Positions 17,083 to 24,608 of a DNA stretch of 24,608 nucleotides are shown piece after piece. Made by a program: the position numbers and the translations under genes. This DNA comes from MWFE01 sp964481075 (GTDB taxonomy: Bacteria; Bacteroidota; Bacteroidia; Bacteroidales; Tenuifilaceae). The notes under the pieces were generated by a model. That model had not been told where the DNA came from. It searched no databases and worked only from the letters and a program-made list of their open reading frames with translations. Location: positions 1 to 24,608 of the forward strand of contig CAYZSD010000036.1 of NCBI GenBank assembly GCA_964481075.1, written 5' to 3'. Within the stretch, counting starts at the first letter, position 1. Each line of letters opens with the position of its first letter.

Positions 17083-18699
17083 CTACATCATCCTATAAAA
17101 GTCATTCCCCTTATCGTCCACAAGGATAAATGCAGGGAAGTTTTCAACCTCAATGCGATAGATGGCCTCCATGCCCAATTCTGGGTACTCGATGAGCTCA
17201 ACCTTTTTGATATTCTCCTGAGCCAGAATGGCTGCGGGGCCACCGATGCTACCCAGGTAGAACCCACCATGCTTCTTGCAGGCATCTGTTACTGCCTGGC
17301 TTCGGTTGCCCTTGGCAATCATAATTAGGCTTCCGCCGTGGCTTTGGAAAAGGTCAACGTACGAGTCCATACGCCCCGCTGTTGTAGGTCCAAAGGAGCC
17401 TGAAGGCATTCCTGGAGGGGTTTTTGCCGGACCAGCATAGTAAATTGGGTGGTCTTTTATGTACTGGGGTAGCCCCTCGCCCTTGTCGAGTTTCTCCTTA
17501 AGCTTAGCGTGGGCAATATCGCGTCCAACGACAATTGTTCCATTGAGCGAAAGACGTGTGCCAACAGGATGTTTCGACATATCAGCGAGTATCTCCTTCA
17601 TGGGTTTGTTCAGATTGATTTTCACGGCACCATCAACCTCAGCTTTTCGGTACTCCTCGGGGATATATTTTCCTGGGTTATCCTCTAGTTTCTCAATCCA
17701 AATCCCATCCTTGTTAATCTTTGCCTTAATATTTCTGTCGGCAGCGCATGAAACGCCCATTCCCACTGGGCAAGATGCACCATGTCGGGGAAGGCGAATA
17801 ATTCTGATATCCAGAGCGAAATATTTACCGCCAAATTGAGCACCAATCCCGAGCTTGAAGGCAGCATCAAGAATCCTTTTTTCCAGTGCAACATCGCGGA
17901 AAGCCTGACCGCCATCATTGCCCTCATTGGGCAAATTGTCGAGGTATTTAGTTGATGCAAGCTTCACCGTTTTAAGGCACGATTCTGCCGATGTACCCCC
18001 AATCACAAAAGCAATGTGATATGGCGGGCAGGCAGCAGTACCCAATGACCTCATCTTTTCGATGATATAAGCCTCAAGTTTTTCGGGGGTGAGTAATGCC
18101 TTGGTCTCCTGGAATAGCATGCTTTTATTAGCAGATCCACCACCCTTTGCCACGAAAAGGAATTTGTACTCGTCTCCTTCGGTAGCGTGGATGTCGATTT
18201 GTGCTGGTAGATTTGTACCAGAGTTTTTCTCACGATACATGTCAAGGGGGATGGTCTGTGAGTAGCGAAGATTCTCCTCGGTATATGTCTTGTAAATTCC
18301 TAGCGAGAGGGCTTCCTCGTCGTTTCCTCCTGTCCATACCTGTTGCCCCTTCTTGGCGAAGATGGTGGCTGTTCCAGTGTCCTGGCAGTAAGGCAACATC
18401 CCATTTACCGATACTTCTGCATTCTGAAGCATGGTCAGCGCAACATACTTGTCATTGTCGCTGGCCTCGGGGTCTTTCAAAATTACCGACATCTGCTCCA
18501 GATGCTCTGCCCGAAGCATAAAAGAAACATCGCGCATAGCATGGCGCGTCAACATGGTCAATCCTTCTGGGTTAACCTTAAGAACCTCCTTGCCGTCAAA
18601 TTTATCGACCTTAACGTATTCCTTTGTCAGGAGATAGTATTCAGTTTTGTCTTCTCCTAAAGGATAGGGTTCGTAGTACTTGAATTCTGGTGTTGGCAT
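17083..18699 (-). CDS. fumA: Fumarate hydratase, class I (iron-sulfur)
   Basis: Catalyses the reversible hydration of fumarate to L-malate in the TCA cycle or the reductive branch leading to succinate and propionate. The 538 residues match the usual length of the one-subunit class I enzyme. The three [4Fe-4S] ligands fall at Cys105 (YCQDTGT), Cys224 (TAACPPYH) and Cys318 (MGVSCAAD), the same numbers as in E. coli FumA. Substrate segments GGTSAESCLKT and AGPAKTPPGMPSGSFGPTTAGRM are intact. Class I enzymes are inactivated by oxygen and superoxide, suggesting an anaerobic or microaerobic life. No clear promoter box was found in the 126-bp spacer before the ArsC-like gene, so the two could be co-transcribed. 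Confidence 0.97.
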   Translation of the reverse strand: MPTPEFKYYEPYPLGEDKTEYYLLTKEYVKVDKFDGKEVLKVNPEGLTMLTRHAMRDVSFMLRAEHLEQMSVILKDPEASDNDKYVALTMLQNAEVSVNGMLPYCQDTGTATIFAKKGQQVWTGGNDEEALSLGIYKTYTEENLRYSQTIPLDMYREKNSGTNLPAQIDIHATEGDEYKFLFVAKGGGSANKSMLFQETKALLTPEKLEAYIIEKMRSLGTAACPPYHIAFVIGGTSAESCLKTVKLASTKYLDNLPNEGNDGGQAFRDVALEKRILDAAFKLGIGAQFGGKYFALDIRIIRLPRHGASCPVGMGVSCAADRNIKAKINKDGIWIEKLEDNPGKYIPEEYRKAEVDGAVKINLNKPMKEILADMSKHPVGTRLSLNGTIVVGRDIAHAKLKEKLDKGEGLPQYIKDHPIYYAGPAKTPPGMPSGSFGPTTAGRMDSYVDLFQSHGGSLIMIAKGNRSQAVTDACKKHGGFYLGSIGGPAAILAQENIKKVELIEYPELGMEAIYRIEVENFPAFILVDDKGNDFYRMM

Positions 18700-18825
18700 T
18701 TTTTTGTTTTTTTAAGTTTATTGGGTTATTTAGCTTTTTAGGTCAGTCAGTTTGAGAAGTGTAACTAGTTATTAAGCTGGTTTTAAGTTATTATGCTTGG
18801 TTAAATTATTAAAGTTTGCCAAATT

Positions 18826-19167
18826 TCAAAAAAGTTTATCAATCATTTCTGGTGGATTTCCTATCACTGCTTTAAGTTTTCCTACTACAATCGGCCGTTT
18901 AATCAGCTTTGGATTTTCTTCAAGTATAATTATCCATTCATCCTCGGTGAAGTTTTTGCCCTGTAACGATTTTCTGAAGTATTCATCGTGTGTTCTTGCA
19001 AGAAAACTAGCCTTTTCATTGGTTTTTAGGAGTATTTCCTTAATTTCATCCCTTGTGATTGATTCTTTCAGGTAATCTCTTACAACAAAATTATCAGTTT
19101 TTAGTTTAAGGTAATTGAGCCCAGCCCTGCTATGCTTACATCTGGGGTTGTGAAATATTTTTATCAT
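18826..19167 (-). CDS. ArsC/Spx-like thioredoxin-fold protein
   Basis: Thioredoxin-fold protein of the ArsC/Spx/YffB group, 113 residues. The N terminus MIKIFHNPRCKHSRAGL carries the family Cys (Cys10) in the place of the arsenate reductase nucleophile, with Ser13 and Arg14. Arg58 (FLART) and Arg91 (KRPIVV, before the cis-proline) match arsenate-binding arginines of E. coli ArsC. The third, Arg107, is missing: the aligned stretch reads VIGNPPE instead of LCRPSE. No arsR, arsB or acr3 lies nearby. It may be a redox or regulatory protein instead of a true arsenate reductase. The start at 19167 is chosen over 19191, because it sets the Cys at the normal distance and a weak promoter lies close to 19191. 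Confidence 0.8.
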   Translation of the reverse strand: MIKIFHNPRCKHSRAGLNYLKLKTDNFVVRDYLKESITRDEIKEILLKTNEKASFLARTHDEYFRKSLQGKNFTEDEWIIILEENPKLIKRPIVVGKLKAVIGNPPEMIDKLF

Positions 19168-19245
19168 TGTATTGTTGAAATATTGAGCCATACAATTTAT
19201 GTAAAAATATGTTATGTGTCAACATGATTTAGAGCATACTTTTTT

Positions 19246-19253
19246 TATTTTTG
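19246..19253 (+). promoter_or_regulatory. Putative -7 box of the sensor kinase operon
   Basis: TATTTTTG matches TAnnTTTG. The transcript would begin near 19258, about 27 bases before the kinase ATG at 19285. The -33 region (ATGATTTAG) is only a weak match. The spacer of 117 bp also serves the divergent ArsC-like gene. Confidence 0.5.
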
Positions 19254-19284
19254 CGTTCTATTAAATTCAAACGAAAAGCAGTAT

Positions 19285-20511
19285 ATGTTTTCATACGATG
19301 GAATTGTGGAGAGAATAAATATTCTTAAGTCTATTTCAATTTTTCAGGATCTTGATCAGGAGATGTTACTTGATATTGCATCAACCCTTGTTCCAAAAAA
19401 CATTGACATGGATGAATTGCTTTTCGAGAAGGGTGATTTGGATTATGCCCTCTACCTTGTTGTTGATGGAAAGGTTAAGGTACATATAGGCGACCATGTT
19501 TTTGCTTTCTTTGGAAAAAACAACTACTTTGGAGAATACTCTCTGCTTGATTCAACACCGAGAAGCGCTTCGGTTACAGCGGTTGAACCAACAGAACTTC
19601 TACGCTTCGACCAGCACTCCTTCTTTAGTTTAATCGACAAACGGCCTGAGATTACAAGAGCAATGCTCAAAGGGTTGATACTTAGATTAAGAGACTACAA
19701 CAAATTGGAAGCAGAACTTACTGAGAAGAATATTGAAATTGAGAAGCAAAAGGCTGAACTTGAGAAGCAAAGGATGGAATTGGAAGCTTTGAATGCAACA
19801 AAAGATAAGTTTTTTGCAATTATTGCACATGACCTTAAGAACCCCTTCAGCACTGTTTTGGGCATTAGTGAGCTCTTGGCAAGAGAGTTTGAAAATTTTG
19901 AACCAGATAGTTTAAAAAATTTCATTTCACAAATTTACAAGTATTCCAACAACACCTACAACCTTCTTGAAAACCTTTTGCAATGGTCTATGGTTCAAAC
20001 AGGTAGAATGCCTTTAAACCCCAGAATAGTAAACCTTGGTAGTATAGTTAACGAAAACATTGATCTTCTTGCGGGCAATGCAACACAAAAGGATATAAAA
20101 CTACACATGAACTTATGTACAGAGTGTTTTGCCTATGTCGATGAGAACCAGATTACAACAGTAGTTCGAAATTTGCTTTCCAATGCAATTAAATTTACAC
20201 CAACCCAAGGTAGTATTGAAATTGGAATTTCATCATACGGTTCATTCTGGACGATTTCAGTTAAGGATAATGGAATAGGAATTGCAAAAAACGATATTGA
20301 CAGGCTTTTTAAACTCGATTCAAACCCAACAACAATAGGAACATCAAAGGAAAAAGGAACAGGTTTAGGCCTAATTCTTTGCAAAGAGTTTGTGGAAAGG
20401 AATGGTGGTAGAATATGGGTTGAAAGCATCGAGGGTAAAGGAACATCATTTTCCTTTACTGTGCCCAAAAGCGATGTGGATAGAACTGAACACCCTTCTG
20501 ATATTGCTTAG
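19285..20511 (+). CDS. Sensor histidine kinase with cyclic-nucleotide-binding domain
   Basis: Soluble sensor kinase of 408 residues with no membrane segment, so it senses an internal signal. Domains: cNMP-binding beta-barrel (about 10-125) with the phosphate-binding cassette FGEYSLLDSTPRSASV (82-97), whose Glu84 and Arg93 are the residues that hold the ribose and cyclic phosphate in CAP and PKA; a charged coiled coil (138-172); HisKA with phospho-acceptor His182 (IIAHDLKNPF); and HATPase_c with N box RNLLSNAIKF (295-304), G1 DNGIGI (328-333) and G2 GTGLGL (358-363). There is no receiver domain and no response-regulator gene next to it. Its stop lies 38 bp inside the outer-membrane protein gene, so the two are surely on one transcript. 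Binding of cAMP or another cyclic nucleotide is inferred from the intact cassette. Confidence 0.92.
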   Translation: MFSYDGIVERINILKSISIFQDLDQEMLLDIASTLVPKNIDMDELLFEKGDLDYALYLVVDGKVKVHIGDHVFAFFGKNNYFGEYSLLDSTPRSASVTAVEPTELLRFDQHSFFSLIDKRPEITRAMLKGLILRLRDYNKLEAELTEKNIEIEKQKAELEKQRMELEALNATKDKFFAIIAHDLKNPFSTVLGISELLAREFENFEPDSLKNFISQIYKYSNNTYNLLENLLQWSMVQTGRMPLNPRIVNLGSIVNENIDLLAGNATQKDIKLHMNLCTECFAYVDENQITTVVRNLLSNAIKFTPTQGSIEIGISSYGSFWTISVKDNGIGIAKNDIDRLFKLDSNPTTIGTSKEKGTGLGLILCKEFVERNGGRIWVESIEGKGTSFSFTVPKSDVDRTEHPSDIA

Positions 20512-23500
20512 GTTAGCTTTTGTAACTGTTTTTTCAACCTTTTTGCTGATTTCAGCAAAGGCTCAGGATTTTGGAATTCTTCGGACAAGAATTGTTGCGC
20601 TTTCAACCGACACCATAAGGCTCGATACTCTAAGTATTATTCCTGAAAGCTTTACTATTAAAACCCTGTCAGGAGGAAATCTGGACGCATCCTTATATCG
20701 AGTAAACTTCGGACGGGCAGAACTTTTTATACACCCTGATGCAAAAGGGAGGTATAATCAGCTAATCGCTGAGTATCGGGTTTTCCCTGTGCTTTTTGAG
20801 AGGGAGTACTATAAGCGTGATTATCAGCAATCGCTTTCGCCCGATAGCCTTATGGGGAGGGAGAGAACTTTTTACCCATCTGGGTACGAGCAAGATCCTT
20901 TGTTTGGAGAACAGATTCAGACCAATGGCTCAATAATGCGAGGGATTAGGTTTGGGAATAATCAGGATGTTTCGGTGAACTCAAGCATGAACCTACGGTT
21001 TTCGGGCGAGTTGAGTAATGATTTGATGATTGAAGGTGCAATATCAGATCAGTCAGTCCCCCTCCAACCCGATGGCACAACCCGCCGATTGGATGAGTTC
21101 GACAGGGTTTACCTGCATGTGTATCGCAAGGACTTTTCTGTTCAGGCTGGTGATATCGTTATGAGAAGCGGAGGAGAAGGGCAACTCCTCACATTTCAGA
21201 GAAATGTTCAGGGTCTTGCCTATAAGGGAATATCTGAAAAAGAGAAAGATACACTTATCGTTAACGCTGCCCTTGCCGTACCAAAAGGTAAATTCTCACG
21301 AAATCAGATTCAAGGTGTTGAGGGGAATCAAGGTCCTTACCGTTTATTTGGGACTGATGGAGAGGTGTTTATCATTATCATATCAGGTTCCGAGCGGGTT
21401 TATGTTGATGGTGTTCTGCTAACCCGAGGTGAGGATGAGCACTATACCATCGACTACAATGCTGCTACAGTATCGTTTACCCATCGTATGCCCGTCAATC
21501 GAAGCAGTAGGATTATCGTTGAGTTTGAGTACTCAGAAAGGAGCTACGCCCGATTCAACACCGTTGCAAGTGTCGAACAAAAAGGGGGCAAATGGCAGTG
21601 GTTCATTTCCGCTTTCTCCGAGCAGGATAGCCGCAACCAGCCCTTTGATCAGGAACTAACCGATGAGCAGAAACGGCATCTCTCCCAAATAGGTGACAAC
21701 CTGGATCTGGCGTTCTATCCGCAGGAGGATAGGGTTGAGTTTGACCCCGAAAAGATTCTCTACCAAAAAAAGGATACGCTTGTAAATAGTGTTGTCTATT
21801 CAATTTTTGTTCATTCAACAAACCCTACCCATGAGCTCTATCGGGTTTATTTTAGCTATGTGGGTCAAGGCAAGGGTAACTACCAGCCCGATTTTGGTAC
21901 AGCCAATGGCAGGGTTTTTAGGTGGGTTGCTCCAATTAATGGAATCCATCAGGGTAGCTACGAGCCAGTTAAGCGTTTGGTTGCTCCGCAAAAGAGGCAG
22001 ATGATACATACTGGCCTATCACGTGGATGGGGGAAAGGCTCTTCAATTTCAGCAAGTTACGCCCTGAGCAATACCGACCTCAACACATTCTCGGATTTGG
22101 ACAGCGATGACGATATTGGGCACGGCTTGCAGCTTGCCGTTGAGCAGCGTTTTGCTTTAGATACAGTATCTTCGGTTGGTGTAGGAGCAAATCTTCTCAA
22201 AACATCGCATGGCTTTAGAGCCATTGACAGGTTTCGTCCATCGGAATTTGAACGCGATTGGGGAATTGGTGTCCCTTTGTTTGGTGGTAACGAGCAGATG
22301 CTTGGCCTTTGGACAGAATTGAAAAAACCCCAAAAGATTATCACAAGAATAGCAGCAGAAAACCTTCAAGTAGCTGATTGGTACAATGGTACAAGAGGTA
22401 GGATAGGGGGATGGAATAAGAATTCAATATTAAATACATCATGGGATGGTTCATGGGTAAGCGCATCCGATACATCCGTGAACATTGATTTCTACAAGGC
22501 AAGGATTGGCTTAAACAGGCAGCAAGGGTTCTTGAACTATAATCTTGTAATGGATTATGAGAATAGCATAGTTCAATCAATCGAAACCGACAGCTTACTG
22601 ACTCAGGGGTTTAGCTGGTACCAAACGAAAGCATCGGTTGCAACACCCGATACACTGAAACTCAAATCAAAATTATCCTACTTATACAGAGATGATTACA
22701 AACCACAGAATGGAGCAAGCACTTTGGTTGGAACATCCCAGGAGGTAGTGCTTGCAAGCAAACTGGAGGACGAGAAGGTCGGGATTATTGTCTCAAGTTT
22801 TGGGTATAGAATATTCCATCCCAACAAGCAATTCTTCCTTTCGGAAGATGAACAGGTTAGAACTATCCTGTCGAGAATTGAGTACTCAAATCGATTTTTC
22901 AAGAACTTCCTGACGCTCTCAGGTGGCTACGAGCTGGGCTCAGGGCTTGAACCCGACATGGAATTTTACTTCGTGGAAGTGCCAGCGGGTCAAGGAGTTT
23001 ACACCTGGGTCGATTACAATGGGAATGGTATCATGGAACTCAATGAGTTCGAGATTGCTAACTTTCCCGATGAGGCACGCTTCATCCGAATCAACATCCC
23101 CGGTGCAAGGATGATTACCGTTCGTAACAACGCCTTCAGCGTTAGGGGGAACATCAATGCTGGGAATCTGATTAAAGGGAAGGAGGGTTTTGCCATGCAT
23201 TTGGGACGGCTAAGCAACCAATCGGCTTACAGGATTCAGCAAAAGAATCAGCATGGAGACTTTTTTGCTTATGCAAATCCCTTTGTGCATAATGCCATCG
23301 ATACGTTGCTGGTTAGCATGTCGGCAAATTTCCGTAACTCAATCGCTTACAACCGGACAAGCCGATTGTTTGGTATTGAGTATGAGCATATCAGCGGTAC
23401 GAGCAAATCGGTTCTGGCAAATGGCTACGAGATGCGCGAAAACCTCTCCAATAGGCTGATTATCTGGTTCGGTTTCTTGGAGAACTTCTCAGCAAGAACT

Positions 23501-23959
23501 CAGGGAGAGAAAACCTCAAAGACCTCAAAATCACAATATTTTACCATGCGTAACTTTGCCATTGAGGGCTATAATGCCCAGCAATCCGTGAAGTATCTAA
23601 CTGAAATGCAGCACTCCTTTGAGGTTGGCTATAAATGGGAGGAGTCGGCAAACGACCTTGGCGAAGGGCAGCTTACAGCACATACCATTTTTTCTCAGGT
23701 TGATTTATCGTTTTTGAGCAAGGGTGCTATCATGGCAAAGGCAACTTATATTACAAATAACTTTTTGGGCAATGCCCAATCGGCGGTTGGGTACGAGATG
23801 CTAAAGGGCCTACAACCTGGGAAAAACCTTACCTGGGAAGTTGCAGTAAAGCGTAGGCTTACTCGTTTGCTTGAGCTTGAACTAGGCTATAATGGTCGCT
23901 ACCTCAACGATGGAAAAACCATCCATAGCGGCTATATGCAGGCGAGAGCGATCTTTTGA
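20474..23959 (+). CDS. Large outer-membrane beta-barrel protein, unknown function
   Basis: Probable outer-membrane protein of 1161 residues that I recognise only as a Bacteroidota-type family, not by function. The start at 20474 gives MWIELNTLLILLRLAFVTVF and a signal peptide ending near SAKAQ; no other Met occurs before the mature domain. The N-terminal part (to about residue 180) leads to GSIMRGIRFGNNQDVSVNSS. After that come long runs of alternating aromatic and polar residues, as in beta strands, ending in HSGYMQARAIF with a terminal Phe as expected for Bam substrates. A loop at residues 847-858 (DYNGNGIMELNE) is a perfect EF-hand-type calcium motif. The gene overlaps the sensor kinase by 38 bp and is followed by intergenic repeats. 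No TonB box or plug is evident. An export, assembly or structural role is open. Confidence 0.8.
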   Translation: MWIELNTLLILLRLAFVTVFSTFLLISAKAQDFGILRTRIVALSTDTIRLDTLSIIPESFTIKTLSGGNLDASLYRVNFGRAELFIHPDAKGRYNQLIAEYRVFPVLFEREYYKRDYQQSLSPDSLMGRERTFYPSGYEQDPLFGEQIQTNGSIMRGIRFGNNQDVSVNSSMNLRFSGELSNDLMIEGAISDQSVPLQPDGTTRRLDEFDRVYLHVYRKDFSVQAGDIVMRSGGEGQLLTFQRNVQGLAYKGISEKEKDTLIVNAALAVPKGKFSRNQIQGVEGNQGPYRLFGTDGEVFIIIISGSERVYVDGVLLTRGEDEHYTIDYNAATVSFTHRMPVNRSSRIIVEFEYSERSYARFNTVASVEQKGGKWQWFISAFSEQDSRNQPFDQELTDEQKRHLSQIGDNLDLAFYPQEDRVEFDPEKILYQKKDTLVNSVVYSIFVHSTNPTHELYRVYFSYVGQGKGNYQPDFGTANGRVFRWVAPINGIHQGSYEPVKRLVAPQKRQMIHTGLSRGWGKGSSISASYALSNTDLNTFSDLDSDDDIGHGLQLAVEQRFALDTVSSVGVGANLLKTSHGFRAIDRFRPSEFERDWGIGVPLFGGNEQMLGLWTELKKPQKIITRIAAENLQVADWYNGTRGRIGGWNKNSILNTSWDGSWVSASDTSVNIDFYKARIGLNRQQGFLNYNLVMDYENSIVQSIETDSLLTQGFSWYQTKASVATPDTLKLKSKLSYLYRDDYKPQNGASTLVGTSQEVVLASKLEDEKVGIIVSSFGYRIFHPNKQFFLSEDEQVRTILSRIEYSNRFFKNFLTLSGGYELGSGLEPDMEFYFVEVPAGQGVYTWVDYNGNGIMELNEFEIANFPDEARFIRINIPGARMITVRNNAFSVRGNINAGNLIKGKEGFAMHLGRLSNQSAYRIQQKNQHGDFFAYANPFVHNAIDTLLVSMSANFRNSIAYNRTSRLFGIEYEHISGTSKSVLANGYEMRENLSNRLIIWFGFLENFSARTQGEKTSKTSKSQYFTMRNFAIEGYNAQQSVKYLTEMQHSFEVGYKWEESANDLGEGQLTAHTIFSQVDLSFLSKGAIMAKATYITNNFLGNAQSAVGYEMLKGLQPGKNLTWEVAVKRRLTRLLELELGYNGRYLNDGKTIHSGYMQARAIF

Positions 23960-23962
23960 AAA

Positions 23963-24120
23963 TGTAAAACGCCCAATGTAAAATGCGATGCCCTGAGTGT
24001 TACACTGAGCTTGCCGAAGGGTAAAAGTAGTGAAGGGCGATTTTTATTACCATATCGGGAAATATAACCCTAACATCACTTTTACCAGCCTGCGGCAGGC
24101 AGGCATTTTACATTGGTTTT
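23963..24120. repeat. Imperfect palindromic intergenic repeat
   Basis: The ends form an inverted repeat: CCAATGTAAAATGC (23973-23986) faces GCATTTTACATTGG (24103-24116), a 14-bp perfect match within a slightly longer imperfect one. Inside are GCCCTGAGTGTTACACTGAG and CTTGCCGAAGGG, plus AGCCTGCGGCAGGCAGGC (24088-24104). This resembles the short interspersed repeats of Bacteroidota genomes. No coding potential. Confidence 0.7.
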
Positions 24121-24389
24121 CACTAGTGTCCATATAAATTTCTAAAACAAACAAAAGAAAGATTCTTCGTTCCACTTCGTTTCTCTCAGAATGACAGTTA
24201 GTTATATTTTTTGATGTTGAGAAGAGGAGGGGTTGGTGGCGGCGAAGCCGCCACCAACCCCTCCTCTTCTCCTAAAAAGCCATAAATGTTTGTCATTCTG
24301 AGCTTGCCTGCGGCAAGCAGGCGAAGTGAAGAACCGAGCTTGCGAGCTCAACGAAGGTAATCTTTTAATATTTAGTCGGTCACTAGTGA
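24120..24389. mobile_element. MITE-like element with terminal inverted repeats
   Basis: A 270-bp stretch begins TCACTAGTGTCCATATAAAT and ends with the reverse complement of TCACTAGTGACCGACTAAAT, which matches at 16 of 20 positions. Inside, a second inverted repeat continues: GATTCTTCGTTCCACTTCG...TCAGAATGACAG on the left against the reverse complement of TGTCATTCTGAGC...CGAAGTGAAGAAC on the right. The centre is a perfect 25-bp hairpin. There is no transposase gene, so if mobile it would be non-autonomous. A clear target-site duplication is not visible, as both flanks are T-rich. Confidence 0.55.
24219..24271. repeat. 25-bp perfect hairpin at the centre of the MITE-like element
   Basis: Arms 24219-24243 and 24247-24271 are exact reverse complements around the loop GAA. 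The core is GGTGGCGGC GAA GCCGCCACC, extended by purine-rich GAGAAGAGGAGGGG. Such a stem in RNA could end transcription of the upstream kinase and barrel operon or protect its 3' end, but there is no U tract directly after it. Confidence 0.85.
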
Positions 24390-24608
24390 TTGTTTTTAAT
24401 GATTGTTTAAGCTCCAGAGAAGCGATAATATTGGAAAAAAAAGTAAAAGAGCAAGATGCGATGCACGTGGTTGGGATTGATTGAAACAAGCATCATGCTG
24501 TATCGCAATTAAGGCAGAAACAGCTTAGAGACTGTTTAATTTTTTGAATTTTCAGATTTCTCACTTCGTTACCAATGACAGATTTACGCAACCTCCACAT
24601 TTTCTGAT
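24390..24608. other. Noncoding tail with degenerate repeat
   Basis: No open reading frame of credible composition was found in these 219 bases. Bases 24554-24581 (GATTTCTCACTTCGTTACCAATGACAG) resemble the GATTCTTCGTTCCACTTCG and AGAATGACAG segments of the MITE-like element, so they are likely a decayed relative. The stretch AGAGACTGTTTAAT near 24526-24540 resembles an insertion-sequence end, but nothing supports that further. Confidence 0.4.

Noticed and set aside
18700..18825. Promoter for the fumarase gene
   Set aside because: No TAnnTTTG box with proper spacing could be found on the minus strand, so I make no claim.
24202..24489. A 95-residue minus-strand reading frame
   Set aside because: It runs through the palindromic element and hairpin, with no family resemblance and no start context.
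24450..24510. Possible relic of an IS110-type transposase (MHVVGID on the plus strand)
   Set aside because: Only seven residues look suggestive, a stop follows at once, and no further match is visible.
1..24608. CRISPR arrays, tRNA or rRNA genes
   Set aside because: No regularly spaced short repeats with unique spacers, no cloverleaf and no conserved rRNA segments were seen. The only tandem repeat is coding.

Overview
The window looks like a scaffolded draft (possibly metagenome-assembled) chromosome segment of a Bacteroidota member, most likely class Bacteroidia. Four things support this: an adhesin built of SprB repeats (the type secreted by the type IX system); a DUF2723 membrane glycosyltransferase; promoter-like TAnnTTTG boxes upstream of several genes without Shine-Dalgarno sequences; and a Bacteroidota-type outer-membrane barrel. 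An oxygen-sensitive class I fumarase suggests an anaerobic or microaerobic life. Two runs of N (187-286 and 7850-7859) mark contig joins, and both damage a gene.

Layout. (1) 1-5502, minus: a giant secreted adhesin that runs off the left edge: signal peptide, N-terminal beta-propeller-like repeats, eight SprB repeats, then at least eight Ig-like modules. Its last modules are GC-rich, near-identical 258-bp repeats interrupted by a gap. (2) 5583-11637: a surface-glycan cluster with three predicted PAPS-dependent sulfotransferases, a putative GT-A-like glycosyltransferase split by an assembly join, and two GT4 glycosyltransferases. (3) 10543-15645, minus: a probable operon of DUF2723 glycosyltransferase, an orphan DUF433 protein, a CE4 polysaccharide deacetylase and a GT4 glycosyltransferase. 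Together, (2) and (3) hold sulfation, sugar transfer, deacetylation and membrane glycan transfer functions next to a glycan-dependent class of surface adhesin. (4) 15747-19167, minus: a DUF4143 AAA ATPase, class I fumarase and an ArsC/Spx-like thioredoxin-fold protein, probably housekeeping. (5) 19285-23959, plus: a histidine kinase with an N-terminal cyclic-nucleotide-binding domain, overlapping by 38 bp a 1161-residue outer-membrane barrel that carries a perfect EF-hand-type calcium loop. (6) 23960-24608: no convincing gene. It holds two adjacent palindromic repeat elements, one MITE-like with imperfect terminal inverted repeats and a 25-bp perfect internal hairpin.

The best candidates for something new are the triple-sulfotransferase glycan cluster beside the SprB adhesin, and the cyclic-nucleotide-sensing kinase fused by gene overlap to an uncharacterised barrel. 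Both functional readings are inference from sequence and context.
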